DNA from: an uncultured SAR86 cluster bacterium
GTDB taxonomy: Bacteria; Pseudomonadota; Gammaproteobacteria; Magnimaribacterales; D2472
NCBI GenBank assembly: GCA_902594005.1
Contig: CACJKN010000006.1
Location: 1 to 59,843 of the forward strand
Reading direction: 5' to 3'
DNA: 59,843 bases
Made by a program: the position numbers and the translations under genes. Each line of letters opens with the position of its first letter. Position 1 is the stretch's first letter. Below, piece after piece: positions 1-8,946 of the stretch. Under the pieces are notes generated by a model. It saw nothing but the letters and a program-made list of their open reading frames with translations. It was not told the DNA's origin and did not search any database.

Positions 1-84
1 AATTATTAGCAGTGAAAGCAGCAAATAAAATATATATTTAAATATACTCTTAATGCCTATCAATTAACTGATCCAATTACTTAT

Positions 85-1239
85 TTAGTCTGAAAAGAAA
101 CCATTAACTCTTTCATAAGACTCAACAAATTCCTCTTTAAACTTTTGAACAGTTTGCCCAGCGCTTAAGGTTTCATTTACCAGTCCAATTCCTTGACCAA
201 CCCAGTAGGTTTCAAGTTGTTTTGCGCCTTCATGACCAATTGCTGCTTGATCAGCAACTTTTTTGAGTGCGGGCTCACTTACCATAGTTTGAAGAGGCAT
301 AGGAAGAGGCTCTGGTGCATCTTTTGATTCCCACGCATCAACCCATGGAGATTTTAACTGTCTAGAATGCTTCCCAGTTCTACTTTTTGATCTAACTGTG
401 TGACTTGATGATGCAGCAATCATTTTTTCTTTAACATTATCAGATGTTTCAGCTTCTGTTGTTGGAAGAAATACAGATGCGCACCACACTCCATCAGCAC
501 CCATTGCCATAACTCCTGCCATTTGTTCTCCAGTGCAGATTCCTCCAGCGGCAAGAATTGGAACATCTCCATAAGGTTTTAGTGCTCTTCTTACTTCAGG
601 AACAAGAACCATTGTTGAAACGCTTCCACAATGACCACCTCCCTCTGTGCCTGATACCACAATAATGTCGACACCGGCCTCAACTTGCTTAACTGCATGT
701 TGTTTTGCACCAATTAGCGCAGCAACAGGAACATTGTGTTCTTTGCCCATATCAAGCATCCATTTTGGTGGGACTCCAAGGGCATTTGCAACAAGGCCTA
801 TAGGGTGTGAAAAAGCAACTTCAAGCACTTCTTTGGCTCCATCTAGACCAGCTCCGAGGACTTGGTTAGAATTTTGCTCAGTTCTTTGAGAGCCTGCATC
901 AGACCTCAAATCATTTGCTTCAATATCATGTTTTTCTAGAACATCAGCTCTAAATTCTCTATGTTCTTGAGGAATCATGGCTCTAAGATCATCTGTACTT
1001 AAGTTTTCACCTTTACCAACGTAAGAATTAGGTACAAGGACATCCACACCGTATGGTTTGCCATCAACATGCTCATCTATCCAATTAAGTTCAATCTCAA
1101 GCTTTTCTGGAGAAAGTCCGACAGCTCCTAAAACTCCCATACCTCCAGCTTTTGAAACAGCAGCAACAACATCTCTACAATGACTAAAAGCAACCATTGG
1201 AAACTCTATATTTAATAATTCGCAAATTTGTGATTTCAT
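85..1239 (-). CDS. Nitronate monooxygenase / 2-nitropropane dioxygenase family protein
   Basis: Full-length ORF; TIM-barrel FMN motifs such as VDIIVVSGTEGGGHCG and PILAAGGICTGEQMAGVMAMGADGVW. Confidence 0.85.
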   Translation of the reverse strand: MKSQICELLNIEFPMVAFSHCRDVVAAVSKAGGMGVLGAVGLSPEKLEIELNWIDEHVDGKPYGVDVLVPNSYVGKGENLSTDDLRAMIPQEHREFRADVLEKHDIEANDLRSDAGSQRTEQNSNQVLGAGLDGAKEVLEVAFSHPIGLVANALGVPPKWMLDMGKEHNVPVAALIGAKQHAVKQVEAGVDIIVVSGTEGGGHCGSVSTMVLVPEVRRALKPYGDVPILAAGGICTGEQMAGVMAMGADGVWCASVFLPTTEAETSDNVKEKMIAASSSHTVRSKSRTGKHSRQLKSPWVDAWESKDAPEPLPMPLQTMVSEPALKKVADQAAIGHEGAKQLETYWVGQGIGLVNETLSAGQTVQKFKEEFVESYERVNGFFSD

Positions 1240-1317
1240 TTTTTTTCCTATTTTTAGAATTTATTTTAACCCAGTTTTTTATTTGCATGGAAAATATAAA
1301 ACAGTAATAATTTAAAA

Positions 1318-1800
1318 ATGTTTTCAACTCCAGATCTTAAAGATAAGTATCAAAAAAAAGTTTTTCAAGGATTTGAATCAATGAAATCTTTTGGAAATAG
1401 AGACTCCTTTTTTGGACAAATTAAAACTGTTACCTGTCACGATGATAATTCTAAAGTGAAGGAAATACTCGGCACTAATGGTAAGGGAAAAGTGCTAGTC
1501 ATTAACTCAAATTTGATAACTCATGCGGCAATGATTGGAGATGAAATTGCTCAAAAAGCTATTGATAATGAATGGAATGGAATTTTTGTTGCTGGGTACG
1601 TGAGAGATGTTGAGCTCCTTAAGCAGATGGATTTAGGCATCTTGGCCCTTGGATCAACGACAACTAAGACAAACAAAAATAATAAAGGCTTTCTTGGAGA
1701 AGATGTTATTTTTGGTGGTGTTATTTTGAGTGAAGATTCTTGGCTATATGCAGATAAGAATGGATGGTTAGTTTCGAAGGAACCCCTAGAAATTAACTGA
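1318..1800 (+). CDS. rraA: RraA family protein (RNase E inhibitor / HMG aldolase-like)
   Basis: ORF with RraA-like GDEIAQKAIDNEWNGIFVAGYVRDVELLKQMDLGILALGS. Confidence 0.8.
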   Translation: MFSTPDLKDKYQKKVFQGFESMKSFGNRDSFFGQIKTVTCHDDNSKVKEILGTNGKGKVLVINSNLITHAAMIGDEIAQKAIDNEWNGIFVAGYVRDVELLKQMDLGILALGSTTTKTNKNNKGFLGEDVIFGGVILSEDSWLYADKNGWLVSKEPLEIN

Positions 1801-2670
1801 ATCTATAAGCTTGTCTTTTTCAACCCAAACATTGTCAAGCCAATCCCGAAACTCAGTTCTATAAGAAGGATCATTGAGATAATCTCTTCTTTTTAAACTT
1901 TCCGGAATCCTTAACTTTTTCACAAAAATCTTTACATCTGATAGATCACCAATACAAAAATCCCAAAATGATCTTTTCTTTGATTTATATACAATTGTGA
2001 AGTCCAAGAGATAATCGATTTTAGGAACAGCAGATAGACCTAATGCAATACCACCTATCTTTGGCGCAAGTAAATTTTTATATGGAGAATTTTGCTCAGC
2101 ATGTTTTTTTGGATTATTTCTGGTGCCCTCAGCAAAGCTAAATATAGTTGTTGGCTGTCTTTCAAATCTTTTGCATGATGCAATAGTATTTTGGTAATCA
2201 AGTTTTCTTAAATTTGGATTTTTTTCTAATTGTTGCTTCGAATGTCTATTCACGAAGGGCATATTAAGAGTAACATTTGCAAGAAATACTGGCGGTAGCC
2301 ACCAAAGATCTTTCTTCATAAATATCTTAAACAAAGGGGCTTTAAAATTTGTTGCTGCTAAAACACAGAAGACATCACCCCATGATGCGTGATTTGAAGT
2401 AGCTAAATACCATTCATCCATTGATACTTCATTTTCAATTATGAACCCCCATCTTTTTTGATGAAGGAATTGAATAGAGATCGCTAAAGATTTAACGGTA
2501 AGATCACCAATTAAATTTGAAAACTTATGAAGAGATCTTTTGAAAGGGCGGTATTTTATAATTATTCTTGGAGAGTTAATTACTGTTAATGTTCCAAAGC
2601 CAATAAATAAGATTATAGCTATATTAATAAATGTAATTATTCCAATTAAAAAAGATTTTATTGTTCTCAC
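1786..2670 (-). CDS. 1-acyl-sn-glycerol-3-phosphate acyltransferase (PlsC-like)
   Basis: NHASWGD (HX4D-like) and FAEGTRN motifs; N-terminal TM segment. Confidence 0.8.
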   Translation of the reverse strand: MRTIKSFLIGIITFINIAIILFIGFGTLTVINSPRIIIKYRPFKRSLHKFSNLIGDLTVKSLAISIQFLHQKRWGFIIENEVSMDEWYLATSNHASWGDVFCVLAATNFKAPLFKIFMKKDLWWLPPVFLANVTLNMPFVNRHSKQQLEKNPNLRKLDYQNTIASCKRFERQPTTIFSFAEGTRNNPKKHAEQNSPYKNLLAPKIGGIALGLSAVPKIDYLLDFTIVYKSKKRSFWDFCIGDLSDVKIFVKKLRIPESLKRRDYLNDPSYRTEFRDWLDNVWVEKDKLIDSVNF

Positions 2671-2688
2671 GGATACCTCCGTTTTCTT

Positions 2689-3828
2689 TTAAAACCCTGT
2701 TAGATTAGCATATCTTTCCTGATGGAAAGTCGAATTCCCCAAAATTGTCTCAGCAACCCTTGCTCTTTTAAGATAAAAACCTATGTCGTACTCATCAGTA
2801 ACACCTATACCACCGTGCATTTGAACCGCTTCATTGCTTACAAGATAAGAAGTTTCACCAACAATTGATTTTGCAAGACTTGAAAGCCTTTGGAGATCAT
2901 TTGAATTTTCCTCTGCTCCTTGCATTGCAGCCATAACAGCTGATTTTGTTAATTCAATTTCGCAGAACATTTCAGCTGCTCTGTGTTGGAGCGCCTGAAA
3001 TGATCCTATTGGAACACCAAATTGTTTTCTCTCTTTGAGGTATTCAATTGTTATTTCAAATGCTTTTTCGCATGAGCCTAACATTTCAGCAGAAAGAGCA
3101 ATCCTTCCAACATCTAAAATCTCATTGATCGGCTCAAGACCCATATCTATTTCACCCAAAATCATAGTTTCATCAACAGATACATTATCAAAAGTAATAT
3201 TTGCATAGTTTCTTGAATCAGCCATATCCAGTTTCACTTTCTTTAAGTTGCTACTATCAGATTCAACTAGGAACATACTCAATCCACCAACATCATCATC
3301 TTCACCAGAAGTTCTTGCCACAACAATGATAATATCTGCACTTGCACCATCTACAACAAATATTTTTTTCCCGTTAAGAACATAGTTAGAGCCATCTTTA
3401 ATTGCTTTTAATTCGCAAATATTTGGATTGTGATGACTATTTTCATCTATTGCCAGAGCAGTTGTTAATTCACCAGATGCAATTTTTGATAAGTACTTTT
3501 GTTTTTGTTCCTCTGATCCAAATTTTGTCAATGCTGTTGCGCCTAAAACTCCAGAAGCAAACAATGGAGAGGGCGTGAGAGTTTTTCCACATTCTTGAAG
3601 AATAACGCTCATGCCAGTCAAACCAAAGTTTGAACCTCCGTATTCTTCGGGAATCAAAATTCCTGACCACCCAAGCTTAACCATCTCAGTCCATATTCCC
3701 TTATCCCAGCAAAGCTGATCATCTGAATCTCTAAGCCCCCTTAAATGGGAAACAGGAGTTTTTTCAGATACAAAACTAAGCGCTGTTTCTTTAAGATAGT
3801 TTTGTTCTTCGTTTAAGATTAACTTCAT
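2689..3828 (-). CDS. Acyl-CoA dehydrogenase
   Basis: ACAD family features: RKQFGVPIGSFQALQH, QMHGGIGVTDEYDIGFYLKRA. Confidence 0.9.
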   Translation of the reverse strand: MKLILNEEQNYLKETALSFVSEKTPVSHLRGLRDSDDQLCWDKGIWTEMVKLGWSGILIPEEYGGSNFGLTGMSVILQECGKTLTPSPLFASGVLGATALTKFGSEEQKQKYLSKIASGELTTALAIDENSHHNPNICELKAIKDGSNYVLNGKKIFVVDGASADIIIVVARTSGEDDDVGGLSMFLVESDSSNLKKVKLDMADSRNYANITFDNVSVDETMILGEIDMGLEPINEILDVGRIALSAEMLGSCEKAFEITIEYLKERKQFGVPIGSFQALQHRAAEMFCEIELTKSAVMAAMQGAEENSNDLQRLSSLAKSIVGETSYLVSNEAVQMHGGIGVTDEYDIGFYLKRARVAETILGNSTFHQERYANLTGF

Positions 3829-5021
3829 TATCCTGATGGGAGCTCAAGCACTCTTTTAGAAATTACATTTAGTTGCACTTCTGAGGTACCACCTTCTATG
3901 GAGTTACCCTTTGTTCTCAGCCAAGCTCTTGTAAGATTCTTTTCACTATCATCAAACTCGTTCCCATCCCATGCAAGTCCATTAACTCCAGAGGCTGCAA
4001 CCATAAGCTCATGCCTTCTTTTGTTATGCTCAGTTCCGTAGTATTTGAACATTGAAGCTACTGCAGAAGCTTTACCTCCCTCATCTGCAGCTCTTTGAAG
4101 GGTCAACCCAAAAGCATGTTCTTTCATTTTATGATCTATAACCTTCGACCTAAATATAGGATTTGATATTTTTCCTTCATCTTCACCAAAATGTTTTTTA
4201 GCTAATGAAACAACATCTTTTTTGCTACCCATTCCAGCAGCAAGACCAAAGTTAGAAATAAATTTTCTTTCATGCTGCAGCAATTTTTTAGCAATTGTCC
4301 AGCCTGCATTAAGTTCACCTACAAGATTTTCTTTTGGAACTTCAACGTTATCAAAAAATGTTTCACAAAACGGTGATTTACCACTTATTAATGTAATAGG
4401 TTTGGTAGAAACTCCTGGATTTTCCATATCAATAAGCAAGAAGCTTATCCCGCTATGTTTTGGTTCTTTTGGTCCAGTTCTAACAAGTGCAAAGATCCAA
4501 TCAGCTTTATCTGCATATGATGTCCAAACTTTCTGCCCATTAACCAAGAAATGTTCGCCCATATCTTCTGCTTTGGTAGCAAGACTTGCTAAATCTGAAC
4601 CTGAACCAGGTTCTGAGTATCCCTGACACCATCTAATTTCACCTTTAATTATTTTAGGAAGATGTTCCCTTTTTTGGGCTTCATTGCCGTACTCAAGTAA
4701 AACAGGGGCAAGCATCCATATACCAAAACTAAGAAGAGGAGCACGAGCCCCAATAGCAAACATCTCTTCGTTTAGTATCTTTACTTCTTCCTTATTCAGA
4801 CCACCACCACCATACTCTTTAGGCACCGTGGGCATAGTCCATCCTTTTTCTCCCATTCTATCTAGCCATAATTTTGAATCAGGGTTCTTATAAACTGCTT
4901 TTCTTCCTCCCCACACTTCATCAATAGGTGTGTCTGCAGGAGCTCCTGCTCTCATAGTTGCGGGACAGTTTTTATCAAGCCAATCTTTGACTTCAACTCT
5001 AAAATTCTCTAAGTCGCTCAT
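3828..5021 (-). CDS. Acyl-CoA dehydrogenase
   Basis: WCQGYSEPGSGSDLASLATKAE, GNSIEGGTSEVQLNVISKRVL. Confidence 0.9.
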   Translation of the reverse strand: MSDLENFRVEVKDWLDKNCPATMRAGAPADTPIDEVWGGRKAVYKNPDSKLWLDRMGEKGWTMPTVPKEYGGGGLNKEEVKILNEEMFAIGARAPLLSFGIWMLAPVLLEYGNEAQKREHLPKIIKGEIRWCQGYSEPGSGSDLASLATKAEDMGEHFLVNGQKVWTSYADKADWIFALVRTGPKEPKHSGISFLLIDMENPGVSTKPITLISGKSPFCETFFDNVEVPKENLVGELNAGWTIAKKLLQHERKFISNFGLAAGMGSKKDVVSLAKKHFGEDEGKISNPIFRSKVIDHKMKEHAFGLTLQRAADEGGKASAVASMFKYYGTEHNKRRHELMVAASGVNGLAWDGNEFDDSEKNLTRAWLRTKGNSIEGGTSEVQLNVISKRVLELPSG

Positions 5022-5123
5022 ATTTTTTAAAATGTAAGTTAGTTGAAGAATTAATTTTTAAATATTTTCCATTGAATATCAAGAAATGATCTCCAGAAAC
5101 GATTAATAAAATCTTTTTTAGAG

Positions 5124-5993
5124 ATGTATAATTCACTTATGTTTAAAAAAATTGGAATAATTTACAAGGAAACTTTATCTTTTGATGCAGATATATCTGC
5201 TTATATAGATACTATTCTTTCTCATTCTAAAGAACTATATTTCCATGAATCAGCTTTAGATGCTCCAAAAAATTTTCCCAAGCTATCTAAAGATGAACTT
5301 GGCAATCAATCTGATTTAATAATTGTATTTGGTGGCGATGGAACAATGCTTTCAACTGCCAGAGACTTTATTGGATATGACATACCGATAATGGGTGTAA
5401 ATTTTGGGCAAGTTGGTTTTCTAACAGATAGCTCTGAAAATAACTTTAAGCAATCAATCGATGATGTTTTCAAAAACAATTTTAAATTAGAAGAGAGATC
5501 TTTTGTTAAAGCAGAGTTTGGTGACAATGAAATTTTTGGCTTAAATGAAATAGTTCTTCACTCAGGATCTTATGCACAAATGATGAGATTCAGCGTTACC
5601 GTCGATGATCAACTCATTTTCGAAGAGAGGGCAGATGGATTAATTATTTCTACTCCGACAGGATCCACCGCGTATTCATTATCTGCTGGAGGGTCAATAA
5701 TATATCCTAATCTTAAAGTTTGGAGCATCATCCCTATGTTGCCACATAATCTTTCCTCAAGACCCTTCATTATTTCTTCTGATCGAAAAGTTGAGATACA
5801 AGTAACTAGTGGTCCAGACAAAAATGCATATATATCTGCAGATGGTCAGACTGAGCTACCAATAAGTTATGGCACCAAAGTAAATATATCTGAAAAAAGT
5901 GATGTCCTTAAATTAGTCCATCCATCAAATTATAATTTCTTTGAAGCATGTCGAGATAAGCTTGGCTGGGCATTGGATGTCACTAAAAGATAA
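5124..5993 (+). CDS. nadK: NAD kinase
   Basis: GGDGTMLSTAR, GVNFGQVGFLTD, TPTGSTAYSLSAGG motifs. Confidence 0.95.
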   Translation: MYNSLMFKKIGIIYKETLSFDADISAYIDTILSHSKELYFHESALDAPKNFPKLSKDELGNQSDLIIVFGGDGTMLSTARDFIGYDIPIMGVNFGQVGFLTDSSENNFKQSIDDVFKNNFKLEERSFVKAEFGDNEIFGLNEIVLHSGSYAQMMRFSVTVDDQLIFEERADGLIISTPTGSTAYSLSAGGSIIYPNLKVWSIIPMLPHNLSSRPFIISSDRKVEIQVTSGPDKNAYISADGQTELPISYGTKVNISEKSDVLKLVHPSNYNFFEACRDKLGWALDVTKR

Positions 5994-5995
5994 TC

Positions 5996-6625
5996 TTGCA
6001 ACTCTCAAATAAAATATTTATCTGGTTAATAGCTTTTGCTTGTTTAGTATCTTTTTCTTCAAGCTTTGGTTCTAAACTAAATCTCATAGAGCCAATATTT
6101 TTTAATAAATTCCTGATAAGTTTCAATCAAATTCAATTTTATGACTTTCAAACAACCTATTTAATAAGTAATGAATGGTGGAGACTCATAACACCAATGC
6201 TTATACACTTTTCTCCCACGCACCTAATATTTAATTGCTTATGGATTTATATTTTGGGTAAGGAAATAGAAAATTTTGATGGTAAATGGCTTTTTTTGAT
6301 CTTAATTTTAATTACTTCAGCTTCTAGTAATTATGCTCAGTATGCCTTTTCTGGTCCGTCAATATTTGGCGGTCTCTCTGGAGTTGTATATGGACTGCTA
6401 GGCTTTTGTTTTGTCCAAGAAACATTTTCAAGAATTAATAAATATTCATTTCCACCTGCAATTTATTTATTTATGTTTATTTGGTTATTTATTGGTTTTA
6501 CAGGATTTTTAGATCTATTAGGTTTTGGAAAGATTGCAAATTTTGCTCATCTAGGAGGGCTAATTTCAGGAATCATGTGTGGTTATTTATTTCAGATGTA
6601 TAATAATCGGAAAAATTATGAGTGA
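5996..6625 (+). CDS. Rhomboid family intramembrane serine protease
   Basis: TTG start; EWWRLITPMLIHFSPTHLIFN, catalytic Ser motif GLSGVVYG, His motif NFAHLGGLISG. Confidence 0.88.
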   Translation: MQLSNKIFIWLIAFACLVSFSSSFGSKLNLIEPIFFNKFLISFNQIQFYDFQTTYLISNEWWRLITPMLIHFSPTHLIFNCLWIYILGKEIENFDGKWLFLILILITSASSNYAQYAFSGPSIFGGLSGVVYGLLGFCFVQETFSRINKYSFPPAIYLFMFIWLFIGFTGFLDLLGFGKIANFAHLGGLISGIMCGYLFQMYNNRKNYE

Positions 6626-7469
6626 AGCTCAACTAAAGCAAGTAGTTTTTCCGGTTGCAGGACTTGGTTCAAGATTTCTTCCAGTAACAAAGTCTATACC
6701 AAAAGAGATGCTCCCAATAATAGATAAACCACTTATACAATTTGCTGTTGAAGAAGCAATTCAGGCAGGAGCAGAGGAAATTATCTTTGTTACAAGCCAC
6801 ACTAAAACAGCAATTGAAGATTACTTCAGCAAAAACTCTGAGCTTGAAACAAGATTAAGAGATTCAAACAAGAGCGAATTAATTCAAACAATTTATCCCG
6901 ATTATTTAAAAAATATTAAATTTTCCTTTGTAAGACAAAATGAACCAAATGGTTTGGGTCATGCCATCTTGCAGGCAAAAAATTTAATTACAGAAGATTT
7001 TTTTGGAATTGTCTTAGCAGATGATCTTATTCTCTCTGATGTAGGTTGTTTAAAACAGCTTAAGGATATTCATAGCAAAACAAATTCATCAGTTCTAGGA
7101 GTTTTTTCTGCATCAGATAGCGAATTAAAGAATTATGGTGTTATTGATGCTACTCAAGAAAATGATATTCTGAAGTTAAATAGTATCATTGAAAAACCAA
7201 GCATTAATGAGGCACCCTCAAACCTTGCTGTATTTGGAAGATACATACTTTCTAAAAGTATTTTTAATATTCTTGAGGAGACTAAGCCAGGACTTAACGG
7301 AGAAATACAGCTTACTGATGCAATTAGATCATCTTTATCTAATGATTCCGTTTTTGCCTTTGAGTTTCAAGGAAGGCGTTTTGACTGCGGCAGTAAGGAA
7401 GGCTATGTCTCCGCAATAGTAGATAGAGCATCTCATCTAGAAAATTTTAGAGAAATTGTAAAAAAATAA
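6618..7469 (+). CDS. galU: UTP--glucose-1-phosphate uridylyltransferase
   Basis: VFPVAGLGSRFLPVTKSIPKEMLPIIDKPLIQ; preferred ATG at 6618 (MSEAQLKQ) rather than ORF start 6579. Confidence 0.93.
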   Translation: MSEAQLKQVVFPVAGLGSRFLPVTKSIPKEMLPIIDKPLIQFAVEEAIQAGAEEIIFVTSHTKTAIEDYFSKNSELETRLRDSNKSELIQTIYPDYLKNIKFSFVRQNEPNGLGHAILQAKNLITEDFFGIVLADDLILSDVGCLKQLKDIHSKTNSSVLGVFSASDSELKNYGVIDATQENDILKLNSIIEKPSINEAPSNLAVFGRYILSKSIFNILEETKPGLNGEIQLTDAIRSSLSNDSVFAFEFQGRRFDCGSKEGYVSAIVDRASHLENFREIVKK

Positions 7470-7470
7470 A

Positions 7471-8454
7471 TTGAAAATACTAACTAAGATCTTTCAATTC
7501 TTCCCTCCAGAGGTTTCCCATTATTTAGCTTTAGAAAGCTTAAAATTACTTAAAAAGCTGGGAATCATGAAAATTCTCTTTCCAATTAAAAATTATTCAG
7601 ATGGGCAAAAAAATTATCTTAATTTACATTTTAGGAACAGATTAGGTGTTGCAGCAGGCCTTGATAAAAATGGTGACTATGTTGATGTTCTGGATTCTCT
7701 TGGATTCGGTTTCATTGAGTTGGGAACAACTACACCTAGGCAACAGTCAGGCAACGAGAAACCAAGAGTTTTTAGATACATCCATCAAGAAGCTGTAGTC
7801 AACAGATTAGGATTTAATAACAAAGGCGTAGATTATTTAGTTTCTAAAATAAAGAATAAAAAATATGATGCAGTAATTGGAGTTAATATTGGAGCTAACA
7901 AAGAAAGCACAAATGATCAAAGGATAGAGGATTATGTCTTCTGCTTTGAAAAAGTTTACAAATATTGTGATTACGTCACAGTAAACATCTCCTCGCCAAA
8001 TACTCCAAAATTAAGGAAACTCCATAATCCAGATGAGCTTGAAAAAATTTTTAAAAGAATTAATGAAATCAAAACTACAAATCAGACTGACATTCCAGTT
8101 TTTCTTAAAATATCACCAGATGAAGGCGAAGAGACAATTCTTAAAATTGTTAACATATATGAAACTTTAAAAATTAATGGATTGATAGTTTCGAATACTT
8201 CAATTGACAAGGACATTCTTGAGGGGTGCTCTCATGAAGGTGGGATTTCTGGCAAACCTTTATTAAAAAAATCTAACCAACTATTAAAAAGGATACATGG
8301 ACTTGATAAAGATATTTTCTTAGTTGGCGTGGGCGGAGTTTCCACAAAAGAAGATTATGAAAATAAGATAACGTTAGGTGCTAGTTTGGTGCAGATTTAT
8401 ACTGGGTTCATTTTTGAAGGGCCTGCAATCGTAAAAAAAATCTTATCTAGATGA
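7471..8454 (+). CDS. pyrD: Dihydroorotate dehydrogenase (quinone), class 2
   Basis: GVAAGLDKNGDYVDVLDSLGFGFIELGTTTPRQQSGNEKPRVFR; TTG start. Confidence 0.95.
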   Translation: MKILTKIFQFFPPEVSHYLALESLKLLKKLGIMKILFPIKNYSDGQKNYLNLHFRNRLGVAAGLDKNGDYVDVLDSLGFGFIELGTTTPRQQSGNEKPRVFRYIHQEAVVNRLGFNNKGVDYLVSKIKNKKYDAVIGVNIGANKESTNDQRIEDYVFCFEKVYKYCDYVTVNISSPNTPKLRKLHNPDELEKIFKRINEIKTTNQTDIPVFLKISPDEGEETILKIVNIYETLKINGLIVSNTSIDKDILEGCSHEGGISGKPLLKKSNQLLKRIHGLDKDIFLVGVGGVSTKEDYENKITLGASLVQIYTGFIFEGPAIVKKILSR

Positions 8455-8891
8455 ATACCTACATCATCATTGGCTTGGTGATACTATTTTTAGTGGGCTC
8501 AGTAAATTTAGTAATTCCTACTAAGCAAACTCGCATGCTTTCAGATTTGAGACTCAAAGCTAGAAAAAAGGGATTTCAAATCTCATCACTAACATCAAAG
8601 CAAAAGTTTGTTACAAAAAATGTTAAGTTTGTTTGTTACTCGCTCAAAAACATAAGTAATTTAAAAAATGCACACTATGTTTTAAAAGAATCTTCCCTTA
8701 CTTTGTACGATCCAGTAAAACTAAAATTCGATGAAAATTTTGAAGAAATAGAAAATAAAATATCGAATCTACCTGGCTCAATACTTGAAATTATTTTTAA
8801 TGATTCATACATATCATTTTTATGGAATGAGAACCTTGGCATTGATGAATTGGAAAAAATTGAGAAACAATTAAAGAATTTTTCTATATAA
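8451..8891 (+). CDS. Conserved hypothetical protein, single N-terminal TM segment
   Basis: ORF overlapping pyrD stop by 4 bp; N-terminal hydrophobic IIIGLVILFLVGSVNLVI. Confidence 0.6.
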   Translation: MNTYIIIGLVILFLVGSVNLVIPTKQTRMLSDLRLKARKKGFQISSLTSKQKFVTKNVKFVCYSLKNISNLKNAHYVLKESSLTLYDPVKLKFDENFEEIENKISNLPGSILEIIFNDSYISFLWNENLGIDELEKIEKQLKNFSI

Positions 8892-8946
8892 TCTCTTGCC
8901 AAAATTATTAGAAACATGTTATTTCTAAAAAGGGAGAGCGAAATTT

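Noticed and set aside
647-889. Plus-strand ORF inside the nitronate monooxygenase gene
   Set aside because: Antisense to a confident full-length CDS, with no recognisable domain; same reasoning for the other short antisense ORFs (e.g. 4222-4626, 17754-18164, 30428-30856, 32161-32478, 44696-45004).
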